Shown here one piece after another: positions 35,601-47,600 of a DNA stretch of 64,000 bases. Within the stretch, counting starts at the first letter, position 1. Every line of letters starts with the position of its first letter. The stretch comes from Pleodorina starrii (lineage: Eukaryota; Chlorophyta; Chlorophyceae; Chlamydomonadales; Volvocaceae). Location: contig BRXU01000002.1 in NCBI GenBank assembly GCA_030267565.1, forward strand, positions 682,001 through 746,000, written 5' to 3'. The notes beneath the pieces are model-generated. The model made no database searches, had not been told where the DNA came from, and worked only from the letters and a program-made list of their open reading frames with translations. A program made the position numbers and the translations under genes.

Positions 35601-38600
35601 CGGTCCGCGTTCAAATAGGCGCGGCCACGCTACGCAGCAATGCTATAACCCTTACAGGTGCAGCTAATAAACAGCAGTTATCATTATATAGATGTATGCG
35701 CGGTACGCATTGCGGCGGTGCGGAAATGTTTTCTGGGGTGCCCCACGGATCGTGGCTCCTTGCTAGCAAGCAGTCGTTGCTAGCACGGAGCCACGACCCA
35801 CGGTCTGTGTTCAATTTCGCGCGCGCAGCCACGCCGAAAGGCTGTCACCTTGAAACCCTATTCACATACCCTGTTTAAGTCAGAGGAATATGTTGCGCAG
35901 GCCAGCCCTTCTGTGTACGGCGCACTGTTCCGTAAAGGGCAGTTCACTGGCTCCATCTCAGGAGGCATGTGTAATGTTGAGCGTACTAATGGCGACTTAA
36001 TGCTGGGATATTCGTTCAGCGCTGCTAGGCTGGGGCGAGCGGGTGAAAGCTGTCCTAGACAGACGTTTGAACCGTACGCATCAGATGCTTGTGAGTTCGT
36101 GTAAATGTACTCTGTTATGCTGCAGTATTTAAAAACTTAACGTTAGCCTAGAGAGCTTTGAGCTGCGCCCCCACTAACGTTGAGCACCAACAGCAGCGCC
36201 TCGTCGTTGCTCGTCTCCGGACGACTTCCACCCCAGTTATAAAATGCGTATATTTAAACGGAGATCTGGCCTGGGTGCACCCATTTCCGCATCACAGGGG
36301 TAAGGCGCGCGTTGTCACAGTTTCTGGGGTGCGGGCGGTGGTTTGGCGTCAGGACCAGCACCGCCGCTCTTGTTACGCAGAGTACCGCCGCTTCATTCAC
36401 GCCGGATGGGCACCGCGGGCGCGGAGAGCAGCGGCTGCACGGGAGGGGGCGGCGCGGAGCCGGCCCTGGGTGCACCCATTTCCGCATCACAGGGGTAAGG
36501 CGCGCGTTGTCACAGTTTCTGGGGTGCGGGCGGTGGTTTGGCGTCAGGACCAGCACCGCCGCTCTTGTTACGCAGAGTACCGCCGCTTCATTCACGCCGG
36601 ATGGGCACCGCGGGCGCGGAGAGCAGCGGCTGCACGGGAGGGGGCGGCGCGGAGCCGGCCCTGGGTGCACCCATTTCCGCATCACAGGGGTAAGGCGCGC
36701 GTTGTCACAGTTTCTGGGGTGCGGGCGGTGGTTTGGCGTCAGGACCAGCACCGCCGCTCTTGTTACGCAGAGTACCGCCGCTTCATTCACGCCGGATGGG
36801 CACCGCGGGCGCGGAGAGCAGCGGCTGCACGGGAGGGGGCGGCGCGGAGCCGGCCCTGGGTGCACCCATTTCCGCATCACAGGGGTAAGGCGCGCGTTGT
36901 CACAGTTTCCGGGGTGCGGGCGGTGGTTTGGCGTCAGGGCCAGCACCGCCGCTCTTGTTACGCAGAGTGCACGCCGCTTCATTCACGCCGGATGGGCACC
37001 GCGGGCGCGGAGAGCAGCGGCTGCACGGGAGGGGGCGGCGCGGAGCCGGCCCTGGGTGCACCCATTTCCGCATCACAGGGGTAAGGCGCGCGTTGTCACA
37101 GTTTCCGGGGTGCGGGCGGTGGTTTGGCGTCAGGACCAGCACCGCCGCTCTTGTTAAGCAGAGTACCGCCGCTTCATTCACGCCGGATGGGCACCGCGGG
37201 CGCGGAGAGCAGCGGCTGCACGGGAGGGGGCGGCGCGGAGCCGGCCCTGGGTGCACCCATTTCCGCATCACAGGGGTAAGGCGCGCGTTGTCACAGTTTC
37301 TGGGGTGCGGGCGGTGGTTTGGCGTCAGGACCAGCACCGCCGCTCTTGTTACGCAGAGTACCGCCGCTTCATTCACGCCGGATGGGCACCGCGGGCGCGG
37401 AGAGCAGCGGCTGCACGGGAGGGGGCGGCGCGGAGCCGGCCCTGGGTGCACCCATTTCCGCATCACAGGGGTAAGGCGCGCGTTGTCACAGTTTCTGGGG
37501 TGCGGGCGGTGGTTTGGCGTCAGGACCAGCACCGCCGCTCTTGTTACGCAGAGTACCGCCGCTTCATTCACGCCGGATGGGCACCGCGGGCGCGGAGAGC
37601 AGCGGCTGCACGGGAGGGGGCGGCGCGGAGCCGGCCCTGGGTGCACCCATTTCCGCATCACAGGGGTAAGGCGCGCGTTGTCACAGTTTCCGGGGTGCGG
37701 GCGGTGGTTTGGCGTCAGGGCCAGCACCGCCGCTCTTGTTACGCAGAGTGCACGCCGCTTCATTCACGCCGGATGGGCACCGCGGGCGCGGAGAGCAGCG
37801 GCTGCACGGGAGGGGGCGGCGCGGAGCCGGCCCTGGGTGCACCCATTTCCGCATCACAGGGGTAAGGCGCGCGTTGTCACAGTTTCTGGGGTGCGGGCGG
37901 TGGTTTGGCGTCAGGACCAGCACCGCCGCTCTTGTTACGCAGAGTACCGCCGCTTCATTCACGCCGGATGGGCACCGCGGGCGCGGAGAGCAGCGGCTGC
38001 ACGGGAGGGGGCGGCGCGGAGCCGGCCCTGGGTGCACCCATTTCCGCATCACAGGGGTAAGGCGCGCGTTGTCACAGTTTCTGGGGTGCGGGCGGTGGTT
38101 TGGCGTCAGGACCAGCACCGCCGCTCTTGTTACGCAGAGTACCGCCGCTTCATTCACGCCGGATGGGCACCGCGGGCGCGGAGAGCAGCGGCTGCACGGG
38201 AGGGGGCGGCGCGGAGCCGGCCCTGGGTGCACCCATTTCCGCATCACAGGGGTAAGGCGCGCGTTGTCACAGTTTCTGGGGTGCGGGCGGTGGTTTGGCG
38301 TCAGGACCAGCACCGCCGCTCTTGTTACGCAGAGTACCGCCGCTTCATTCACGCCGGATGGGCACCGCGGGCGCGGAGAGCAGCGGCTGCACGGGAGGGG
38401 GCGGCGCGGAGCCGGCCCTGGGTGCACCCATTTCCGCATCACAGGGGTAAGGCGCGCGTTGTCACAGTTTCCGGGGTGCGGGCGGTGGTTTGGCGTCAGG
38501 GCCAGCACCGCCGCTCTTGTTACGCAGAGTGCACGCCGCTTCATTCACGCCGGATGGGCACCGCGGGCGCGGAGAGCAGCGGCTGCACGGGAGGGGGCGG

Positions 38601-41600
38601 CGCGGAGCCGGCCCTGGGTGCACCCATTTCCGCATCACAGGGGTAAGGCGCGCGTTGTCACAGTTTCTGGGGTGCGGGCGGTGGTTTGGCGTCAGGACCA
38701 GCACCGCCGCTCTTGTTACGCAGAGTACCGCCGCTTCATTCACGCCGGATGGGCACCGCGGGCGCGGAGAGCAGCGGCTGCACGGGAGGGGGCGGCGCGG
38801 AGCCGGCCCTGGGTGCACCCATTTCCGCATCACAGGGGTAAGGCGCGCGTTGTCACAGTTTCTGGGGTGCGGGCGGTGGTTTGGCGTCAGGACCAGCACC
38901 GCCGCTCTTGTTACGCAGAGTACCGCCGCTTCATTCACGCCGGATGGGCACCGCGGGCGCGGAGAGCAGCGGCTGCACGGGAGGGGGCGGCGCGGAGCCG
39001 GCCCTGGGTGCACCCATTTCCGCATCACAGGGGTAAGGCGCGCGTTGTCACAGTTTCTGGGGTGCGGGCGGTGGTTTGGCGTCAGGACCAGCACCGCCGC
39101 TCTTGTTACGCAGAGTACCGCCGCTTCATTCACGCCGGATGGGCACCGCGGGCGCGGAGAGCAGCGGCTGCACGGGAGGGGGCGGCGCGGAGCCGGCCCT
39201 GGGTGCACCCATTTCCGCATCACAGGGGTAAGGCGCGCGTTGTCACAGTTTCCGGGGTGCGGGCGGTGGTTTGGCGTCAGGGCCAGCACCGCCGCTCTTG
39301 TTACGCAGAGTGCACGCCGCTTCATTCACGCCGGATGGGCACCGCGGGCGCGGAGAGCAGCGGCTGCACGGGAGGGGGCGGCGCGGAGCCGGCCCTGGGT
39401 GCACCCATTTCCGCATCACAGGGGTAAGGCGCGCGTTGTCACAGTTTCCGGGGTGCGGGCGGTGGTTTGGCGTCAGGGCCAGCACCGCCGCTCTTGTTAC
39501 GCAGAGTGCACGCCGCTTCATTCACGCCCTTGCCATCCATGTCCAGCCTCGAACCCTTGCCACCCATGTCCAGCCTCGAACCCTTGCCACCCATGTCCAG
39601 CCTCGAACCCTTGCCACCCATGTCCAGCCTAGAACCCTTGCCACCCATGTCCAGCCTCGAGCCCTTGCCACCCATGTCCAGCCTCGAGCCCTTGCCACCC
39701 ATGTCCAGCCTCGAGCCCTTGCCACCCATGTCCAGCCTCGAGCCCTTGCCACCCATGTCCAGCCTCGAGCCCTTGCCACCCATGTCCAGCCTCGAGCCCT
39801 TGCCACCCATGTCCAGCCTCGAGCCCTTGCCACCCATGTCCAGCCCCGAGCCCTTGCCATCCATGTCCAGCCTCGAACCCTTGCCACCCATGTCCAGCCT
39901 CGAACCCTTGCCACCCATGTCCAGCCTCGAGCCCTTGCCACCCATGTCCAGCCTCGAGCCCTTGCCACCCATGTCCAGCCTCGAGCCCTTGCCACCCATG
40001 TCCAGCCTCGAGCCCTTGCCACCCATGTCCAGCCTCGAGCCCTTGCCACCCATGTCCAGCCCCGAGCCCTTGCCATCCATGTCCAGCCTCGAACCCTTGC
40101 CACCCATGTCCAGCCTCGAACCCTTGCCACCCATGTCCAGCCTCGAGCCCTTGCCACCCATGTCCAGCCTCGAGCCCTTGCCACCCATGTCCAGCCTCGA
40201 ACCCTTGCCACCCATGTCCAGCCTCGAGCCCTTGCCACCCATGTCCAGCCTCGAACCCTTGCCACCCATGTCCAGCCTCGAGCCTTGCCACCCATGTCCA
40301 GCCTCGATCCCTTGCCACCGATGTCCAGCCTCGAGCCCTTGCCGCCAATGTCCAGCCCCGAGCCCTTGCCAACCATGTCCAGCCCCGAACCCTAGCCACC
40401 CATGTCCAGCCTCGAACCCTTGCCACCCATGTCCAGCCTCGAGCCCTTGCCACCAATGTCCAGCCTCGAGCAATTGCCACCCATGTCCAGCCTCGAGCCC
40501 TTGCCACCAATGTCCAGCCTCGAGCCCTTGCCGCCAATGTCCAGCCTCGAACCCTTGCCACCCATGTCCAGCCTCGAGCCCTTGCCGCCAATGTCCAGCC
40601 TCGAACCCTTGCCACCCATGTTCAGCCTCGAACCCTTGCCACCCATGTCCAGCCTCGAGCCCTTGCCACCAATGTCCAGCCTCGAGCCCTTGCCACCCAT
40701 GTCCAGCCTCGAGCCCTTGCCACCCATGTCCAGCCTCGAGCCCTTGCCACCAATGTCCAGCCTCGAGCCCTTGCCACCCATGTCCAGCCTCGAGCCCTTG
40801 CCAACCATGTCCAGCCCCGAGCCCTTGCCAACCATGTCCAGCCCCGAGCCCTTGCCAACCATGTCCAGCCTCGAGCCCCTTCACGTTTCACCCATGTCCA
40901 GCCTCCAGCTTCTAGCACCAATCTCCAGCCCCAAGCACCGTCCACCCATCTACAGACCCCCGAGCCCATTCCGTCCACCCTGCCACCTACCTGTCCCCAG
41001 CACCGAGCTCCTTGCACCAATGTCTGACTTCGAGCCCCTGTCCCTGCCACCTATCTCAAGCCCCGAATGCCGTGCACCCATCTAAGCCCCAAGCCCCTTC
41101 CGTCCACCCATCCAAAGCCCCGAGCCTCTGCCACCAAGCAATGTCCGGTCCCGTGTGAGTGCAGTCCTCAATACAGTACTTACACTCAATCTCAACCCCA
41201 GCCCCATGAGCCCCGAACCTGAGGGCCCAGCCGTCACTCAAGCCCCAGCCCGAGCTCCCAGTCCCCAGCTCCCCACCCCCAGCCGCCGAGCCACAGTCGC
41301 CAATCAAGGACTAGCTCTCCAGCTTCATCAGGCCAAGTGTCCAAGAATCAGCTCCAGCCTCAATTCCGAACTGTTTAGCCCCAGCCGCCAAACATCAGCT
41401 CTGAAGCCTCAGCCCCTAGCCCCAGTCCCATAGCCTTTTCAGCCAGTCCGCCCCGGGTGGAAAGGGAGGAAAGACAGGGTGCGTGGGCGCCTCGGGTTGT
41501 TTGGGGTATCGCAGATGTATTGCGACACAATAATGCACCAACGCGCTCATTGAGATTCGGGAACATAAACATCGCAACAAATGACGACTATCGTCGTTTG

Positions 41601-44600
41601 CGTCGGGATGCATGCCGGCATGCACCGGCAAAATGCCGCAGGAAGGCCATGCGCACCAAATCAATGTCGATGACAGTAACCATGAACGTTATAAAGGTGT
41701 CCTTTCATTTGGCTCAGATGAGGAGCCTAATGTCCGTACGGAAACCAATTACCGTCCCACTATGTTATACGCGCAGCTGGTTGTTGGCAAACACGCCTTC
41801 CTTCTACATCCAATCATATAGAATATAATAAATAGTTACTGGGAATAGCGCTACGTTTGTCCTTGCCTATACGCTTATCCTTGACTGGGATAACAAAAGT
41901 CAAGCAAGGCGAGTGCTTCAATAAGTTCAAGATCTGCTCGCAGGGTTGCCTCAGGTAAATCATGTGACACAAGCGACGGAAAGTATCTGACTCAAGATAA
42001 AACAAGTAAGATAACAGTGTCAATAGCTGGCGCCATTGGTCCTTAAAAGCTGTGTAGCTAAACATTTTCCGTTCCTAACGTAATCCTGCCAATGCCCTTA
42101 CGCAACGCAGTTCAGCACGGAGTGCACGGACATGGAGCTAGCGGCTTTGGAGTGAACAAGTGGACTAGCCTTGGAGTGGACTTGGAGCTAGCGGCCGGGA
42201 GTAGCTGTGCTGGGGGAGCTAGCGGCCAGGAGCAAGACCAGCAGCGCGCTGCATGTGTGCGGTGCGGTAAGGACAGTGGGGGTTACCGTGGGCTTCAGAC
42301 CTCAAAACGGGAGAGCAAGCGGGCCAGCTGTCCGTGTACTGCAGAGGAAAGACCAACCAGTCCAGACAGCACGAGCCACCCAGACAGGAACAAGCGAACC
42401 CGGGGGGAAAGCGCATAGGCGAGCGACCACGGGGCGCAGAAGTGCGGCCAGTGCAGGCCCTGGCCATCTATCTCTACCTGTCTGGCCTAGTCCGGCCTGC
42501 TGTTGCCCAATGTATGAACTGGGCTGCAGCGGGCTGAACTACCCGTCTGGCCCGGGCCGTCCTGAACTAGCAAAACCCAATCCTTAGCTAGGGGACCAAC
42601 GTGAAAAGGGATCTTGTCACTGAAAACCTTTGCAACCAACGTACCCCAGATAGCCGCGTTGGAGGATTCTTTCAGTCACGTAATCGGTGGTTTTTACTAC
42701 CATCGCACTGGATATACCTCTCGGGGTCTGGATCCGCGGCGGCGCAATTTACGGTGGGTAAGCGGTTGGTTTACTGTTCTTCGAAAAGCCAAGGCGCTGC
42801 TACAGGAACCGCTCGCTAAGGCACACACCTGCACGCTGGCCCGCAAGGCGGGCTCCTCCTGGGGGCTACGGGTTCCCCGACACTGCCCAGCGCGGGGCAA
42901 AAGCAAAACACCCACGGCCGCGGGGGGGAATGACAAGCCGGCGCGGCGCCCCCCTGGAAAGCCCACTACTGGGCACGGCTCACAGGCGCTGCCTGCCCTC
43001 GCCTACCACGCAGAGAAACCTGTCCCTCCGTCCCTGGCCGCCTGCGGAGCCCAGCACCACCTATCCTCCCTCTGCAACCCCTCCCTCGCCACCTCTCCCT
43101 TCCTCCCAAAGCGCCAAAGCTACAGGCCACCCTCGCCGCACCTCTCAGCCGGCAGACAGCACAACACCGCCCCTCACTCCTCGACGGGCCCCGTCTCCCA
43201 AGAAGAGGGTACACACAGGCCTGCTCCTTCCCCGACCTGCTAGCCCACGAGACCCTCGGCCAGGAAACCCTTGCCCGCCCGCCCAGCCCTCCCTTGCCCA
43301 CAACCCTCCCTGCTCTCCTTGCTTTACTCTCCCTCTCCAGGCCACCCCCATCCCAGCGCCCCCCATCCCCCACCCTCCTCCCACCACCACCCGCTCCCTC
43401 TTCCCCTTCAAACAACGTCCCTTGCCCCGTCACTAGCACAGCTGCTTAGGCCGTGATCTCCACCGGCGCTGCACACCGCACTCGCTCCTCAGCGGCCGCT
43501 AGGATGGGGTGCTGGGGCTGCTCTGGCTGGGGCTGCACCTGATGCTGCTGCTGCTGCCCCCTCGCTGCTGCTGCCCCCGCCCGCCCCTGTCTCCGGGTTG
43601 CTGCTCGAAGACAGCACCTTCCGACTTCCATAGTGAACAGCACCGCTAGGGCGATCACGTCAAAGGGGGCCTGTTCGCACCCAGGGGGCGCTTGGGCGAG
43701 CCAGATGTGCTGCCGGGTGGTGCGTGGTGGCCCCCGCTGCTGCCTGTGGGGGTGGCAGGTGCCGGTCGATCTGCTCCCGAACTGCTGTTTGTTAGCTGCA
43801 TCTGTAAGGGTGACGGCATCCCGGCTCCTTGCTAGCAAGGAGCCGGGATTCGTGGGGTACCCCAGGAAATGTATTATGCGCTGCCGCACTACGCACCGCG
43901 CAAACATATTAAGATAATTGCAGTTGTTTAGCTGCATCTGTAAGGGTGACAGCATTGCCGCGTAGCGTGGCCGCGCCTATTTGAACGCGGACCGTGGATT
44001 GTGGCTCCTTGCTAGCAACGAGTCGTTGCTAGCAAGGAGCCGGGATCCGTGGGGCACCCCAGGAAATATATTATGCGCTGCCGCACTACGCACTGCGCAT
44101 ACATATAAAGATAATTGCAGATGTTTAGCTGCATCTGTAAGGTTGACACCATTGTTGCGTAGCGTGGCCGCGCCTATTTGAACGCGGACCGTGGATCGTG
44201 GCTCCTTGCTAGCAACGAGTCGTTGCTAGCAAGGAGCCGGGATCCGTGGGGCACCCCAGGAAATATATTATGCGCTGCCGCACTACGCACTGCGCATACA
44301 TATAAAGATAATTGCAGTTGTTTAGCTGCATCTGTAAGGTTGACACCATTGTTGCGTAGCGTGGCCGCGCCTATTTGAACGCGGACCGTGGATCGTGGCT
44401 CCTTGCTAGCAACGAGTCGTTGCTAGCAAGGAGCCGGGATCCGTGGGGCACCCAGGAAATATATTTTGCACTGCCGCAATGGCGCGCATACATCTAAAAA
44501 TAAATATCGTATATAAACTAAATTGTTCAATGACAGAATTTCCTTACATTGAGCGGGAACCGCGAACCATGGCTCCATGCCAGCAAGCATCTATCGTCCA

Positions 44601-47600
44601 TTTCCGTGGAGTTCTGGTCGCAAAATGTCGTGCATAAGCATTGTTTGAATAAGTTATATTAATTGCCATTATTAGGATGCCAAATAGACCACGCGTTGTC
44701 GCTACTTGAGCTTGCTAGCAAGGAGCCAAGGAACCGTGTCATTTCTCGTTGCTAGCAAGGAGCCACGATCCGTGGCTCTTGCCTTAGTGGAAATGCCCCC
44801 TTCATACATGCTTAGCTTGTTTTGGGTTGAAGCTTTCGGAGGAGGTCGCCAAGCCTTGCTTGGAAATAGTTTCGGAATATCGAAAGTAGTGGGCTCAAAC
44901 AGTGTTGACGAGATACCATACACGTCGATCGCACGCTTCTCCCTCCTATCTATCGGGTTCGGGGCCCTGCCTCCAGGTCCCGGGCTCGCTTCCGGTCGGA
45001 TCTGATCCACCACATGATCCTCTTCGCCTGCACCTCACCGCCGCCTTCGCCGCCGACCGACGCCCCGGCCGTCTTCCCGTGCGCGGAAAGCGGCGGCGGC
45101 CCCAACTGCAGTACCTTTTACCTGGGTGGGTGGGAGGAGCGAGAGAGGGGGGGGCGGGGAAGGGGGTCTAGCATCCGGGTGGGTGCGTGAGGGCTGTCCC
45201 ATCTCGCTCGGCCATGCCCCAACTCCGAAACCCTCTTCAGCAGCCGCCGCATCCCATGTCCCAGACGTTGCGTCTTTCGCCAAACCCGGCGTCTTTCGTA
45301 CAACAGGTTGGGCGCCAGGCCAGGATGAACGCAACTTCCCGCTCACCGTGGGTCTGCCCATCGGCGAGAGCGATTCGACGTACTTCTCACTACAGGTAAA
45401 AGTATGGCAGAGGGATTCATGTCATTAGTGCGGCGACTGGGGTGCGTTCTGCGCGCGCCTACCTGACACATAAAATAATATATAGTGCGTTATGATCTTC
45501 GTTGTTTTTATATCTATGTCCATGCTGAAAGATGGGAGTTTCGTAGTGTACCGGGTACGACCACACCGACGCCGTACTAATTCCAAACCATGCCGGCCGT
45601 ACCGTAACCCACACATACACCAGGTTCATTACAACAACCCCAATGGTGTTTCGGGAAGGGTCGACGACAGCGGCTTCACGCTGTTGTACACGCCCAAGCT
45701 ACGGCAGTACGACGCTGCCGTACTAACCGTCGGTCAGCGGGCCATCACCATCCCACCGGGCGCCCCAGACTTCCGTCTACAGCCAAATGTAAGCACTTAA
45801 TATAAAAGAGGTTACGGGGCTTCGATCTAAGCGGGTTACTTGCTGGGTTTCCTGCTGGGGACTAAAAGAAACGAAGAGAGACAGTGCGACCATAGCCAGC
45901 AGGGCGTGACATCGAAGTCGATTTTTTTCGAATCGGGCACGCTCCGTGTATTGGGTAGCCCGCTCTCCCCGTGCGATCTGCACACCCCTCAATCCCTTGC
46001 CCGTTCATTCGCCGCTTCCTTCCACCCTTGTCAACGCACCGACCGGCCCTCATTAAGCTCCCTGTTGCTGCTGCTGCGGCGGCCGCTGCTGCTGCTACGT
46101 ATGCACGCAGGTGTGCCCCTCCACCTGCACCTCCCGCCTGCGCGCCCCGCTGCGGTTGCTGTACAGCGGTCTCCATATGCACACTCTGGGCCGCTCCATC
46201 GTTACACAGGTTGGCGGTGCGTGTTTGGTTGCTTCGTGATTCAGATGTTAGGTTGTTAGTTGTGCTCCAGATCCTCCAAGCGAATGCCGTGCATGGCCGT
46301 CCGAAGGCTTAGTGATGGGTAATCGGGTGCTGTCTGCTGAGGTAGGACAAGCAGGCATACCGCAAACGTGCCCTGGAAAACATCAAGCGCTCAACCGCCC
46401 AAACCGTTCCTACGTGACCCGGCTCCACACGTGCAGCACATCCGCAACGGCACGGAGTTACCCCCCGTCGGCTCCAAGCAATTCTACGACTACAATTTCC
46501 AATCCGTGAACCCCGTGGTGAGCAGTCGGACGATGTATGGGATTGCCTTGCAGTATTGGCAATGACTTTCAGGTCTGTCCAGTCACTTGACTCCAGTCAC
46601 TGGAGTCAAGTGACTGGATTGTATTTTAACACATAATTCAATGTCGGGAGGATTGGCTGACCCTAATTCAATGTCGGGAGGATTGGCTGACTGGGTTAAA
46701 ACCATTGCTAGGGTCTGAGGGGCGTGAGGTGCCCCTCACCTCTCCCCCCACCTCTCCCCTCACTCGCCCGCCGCCTTGCCCTCCCCGCGCGCGCTTTCCG
46801 TTCTCTGCCTGCATGTGTATCTCTGTTCCAGCCTCTGGACAGCTCGCTGCTGCTCCCGGGTGACGTACTGGTGACCACGTGTTCGTACGATTCCACCTCG
46901 CGGACCAATGTCACGAAGTGAGTACGAATGTACGGCGAAACGGATTGCTTGGCAGACCATAAAGAATCTCTTCCGGGAGAATCTCTTCCGTGGACGATTG
47001 GCGCTTAGTACGTCAGTAAGGCAGCGGCCCCGGATCGTGGCTCGGGACATGTACCGAACAATGACAGACCCCTCTGGTACATGTCCTGAGCCACGAACTC
47101 CAGTACGTACAACAAAAATCGCGCAGACATGCATCCTCCATGCGAATGTGGAGTAAGGATACGTGCCTGCAAGTAAAACACCAGCATTGTGTATGTTTTT
47201 GATGTAGATGTATGTATGAAGCAGTGGGCTTCAAACCTACTGCAGGCAGAGCGAGGACGACGACGCCCGTAACCTTCCTTGTTCTGGGTCGCTCACCGAC
47301 GCACTGTAGCGCCTTTTCAGTACTACACCATTTACGTACATGTGTGTATACGGCTGGCTGCAGGTTCGGCGAGGGCACTGCCGATGAGATGTGCTTCAAC
47401 TTCATCACGTACTACCCTCGCGACCCCGGCTTCACAGCCTGCATGTCCCTGGACACAATGGCTGCCGACCCGCGGGTCGCCTTCTGCGGCAACTCAACAA
47501 CCGCGCGGCGAGTCAGCGCCGCATTCGCGGAGCTGAGATCCGTCGCAAACGCCACCCGTTCCACCCGCGTCGCCGCCGGCGGTAACGGCTCCGTATCCGC

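Larger units (their letters stand above)
34806..44789. mobile_element. Foldback-type DNA transposon, 9,984 bp, non-autonomous
   Basis: The element has long inverted arms, left about 34806-35850 and right about 43786-44789. Their outer roughly 350 bases are near-identical in inverted orientation. High identity begins at 34819 and 44776 with GCCACGGATCGTGG. The sequence GAAATGCC occurs at 34798-34805 and again at 44790-44797, each 13 bases outside the high-identity point, and fits an 8-bp target-site duplication. Inside are a 195-bp satellite, a 27-bp minisatellite and about 2.5 kb of unrecognised sequence. No transposase motif was seen, so it probably moves in trans or is dead. It sits in an intron of the copper monooxygenase gene and leaves the splice sites intact. 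Confidence 0.8.

Noticed and set aside
34806..35850. CRISPR array
   Set aside because: The repeats are about 197 bp, adjoin without spacers, and sit in a eukaryotic transposon arm.
36271..39528. Functional centromere
   Set aside because: The array is only about 3.3 kb, lies in an intron between expressed-looking exons, and is confined to a mobile element.
36158..39632. Long open frames on both strands, up to 572 codons, across the 195-bp repeats
   Set aside because: They exist only because the 195-bp unit is divisible by three and lacks stops in several frames. All frames repeat the same segment and none resembles a known protein.
39439..40915. Open frames of 480 or so codons with 9-residue repeats ([18 protein letters not shown])
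   Set aside because: They are frame-neutral translations of a 27-bp minisatellite inside a transposon, with no start context, splice support or conserved flank.
42614..43243. Transposase gene within the foldback element
   Set aside because: The open frame has no DDE, hAT or other transposase signature, and its second half is proline-rich low complexity.
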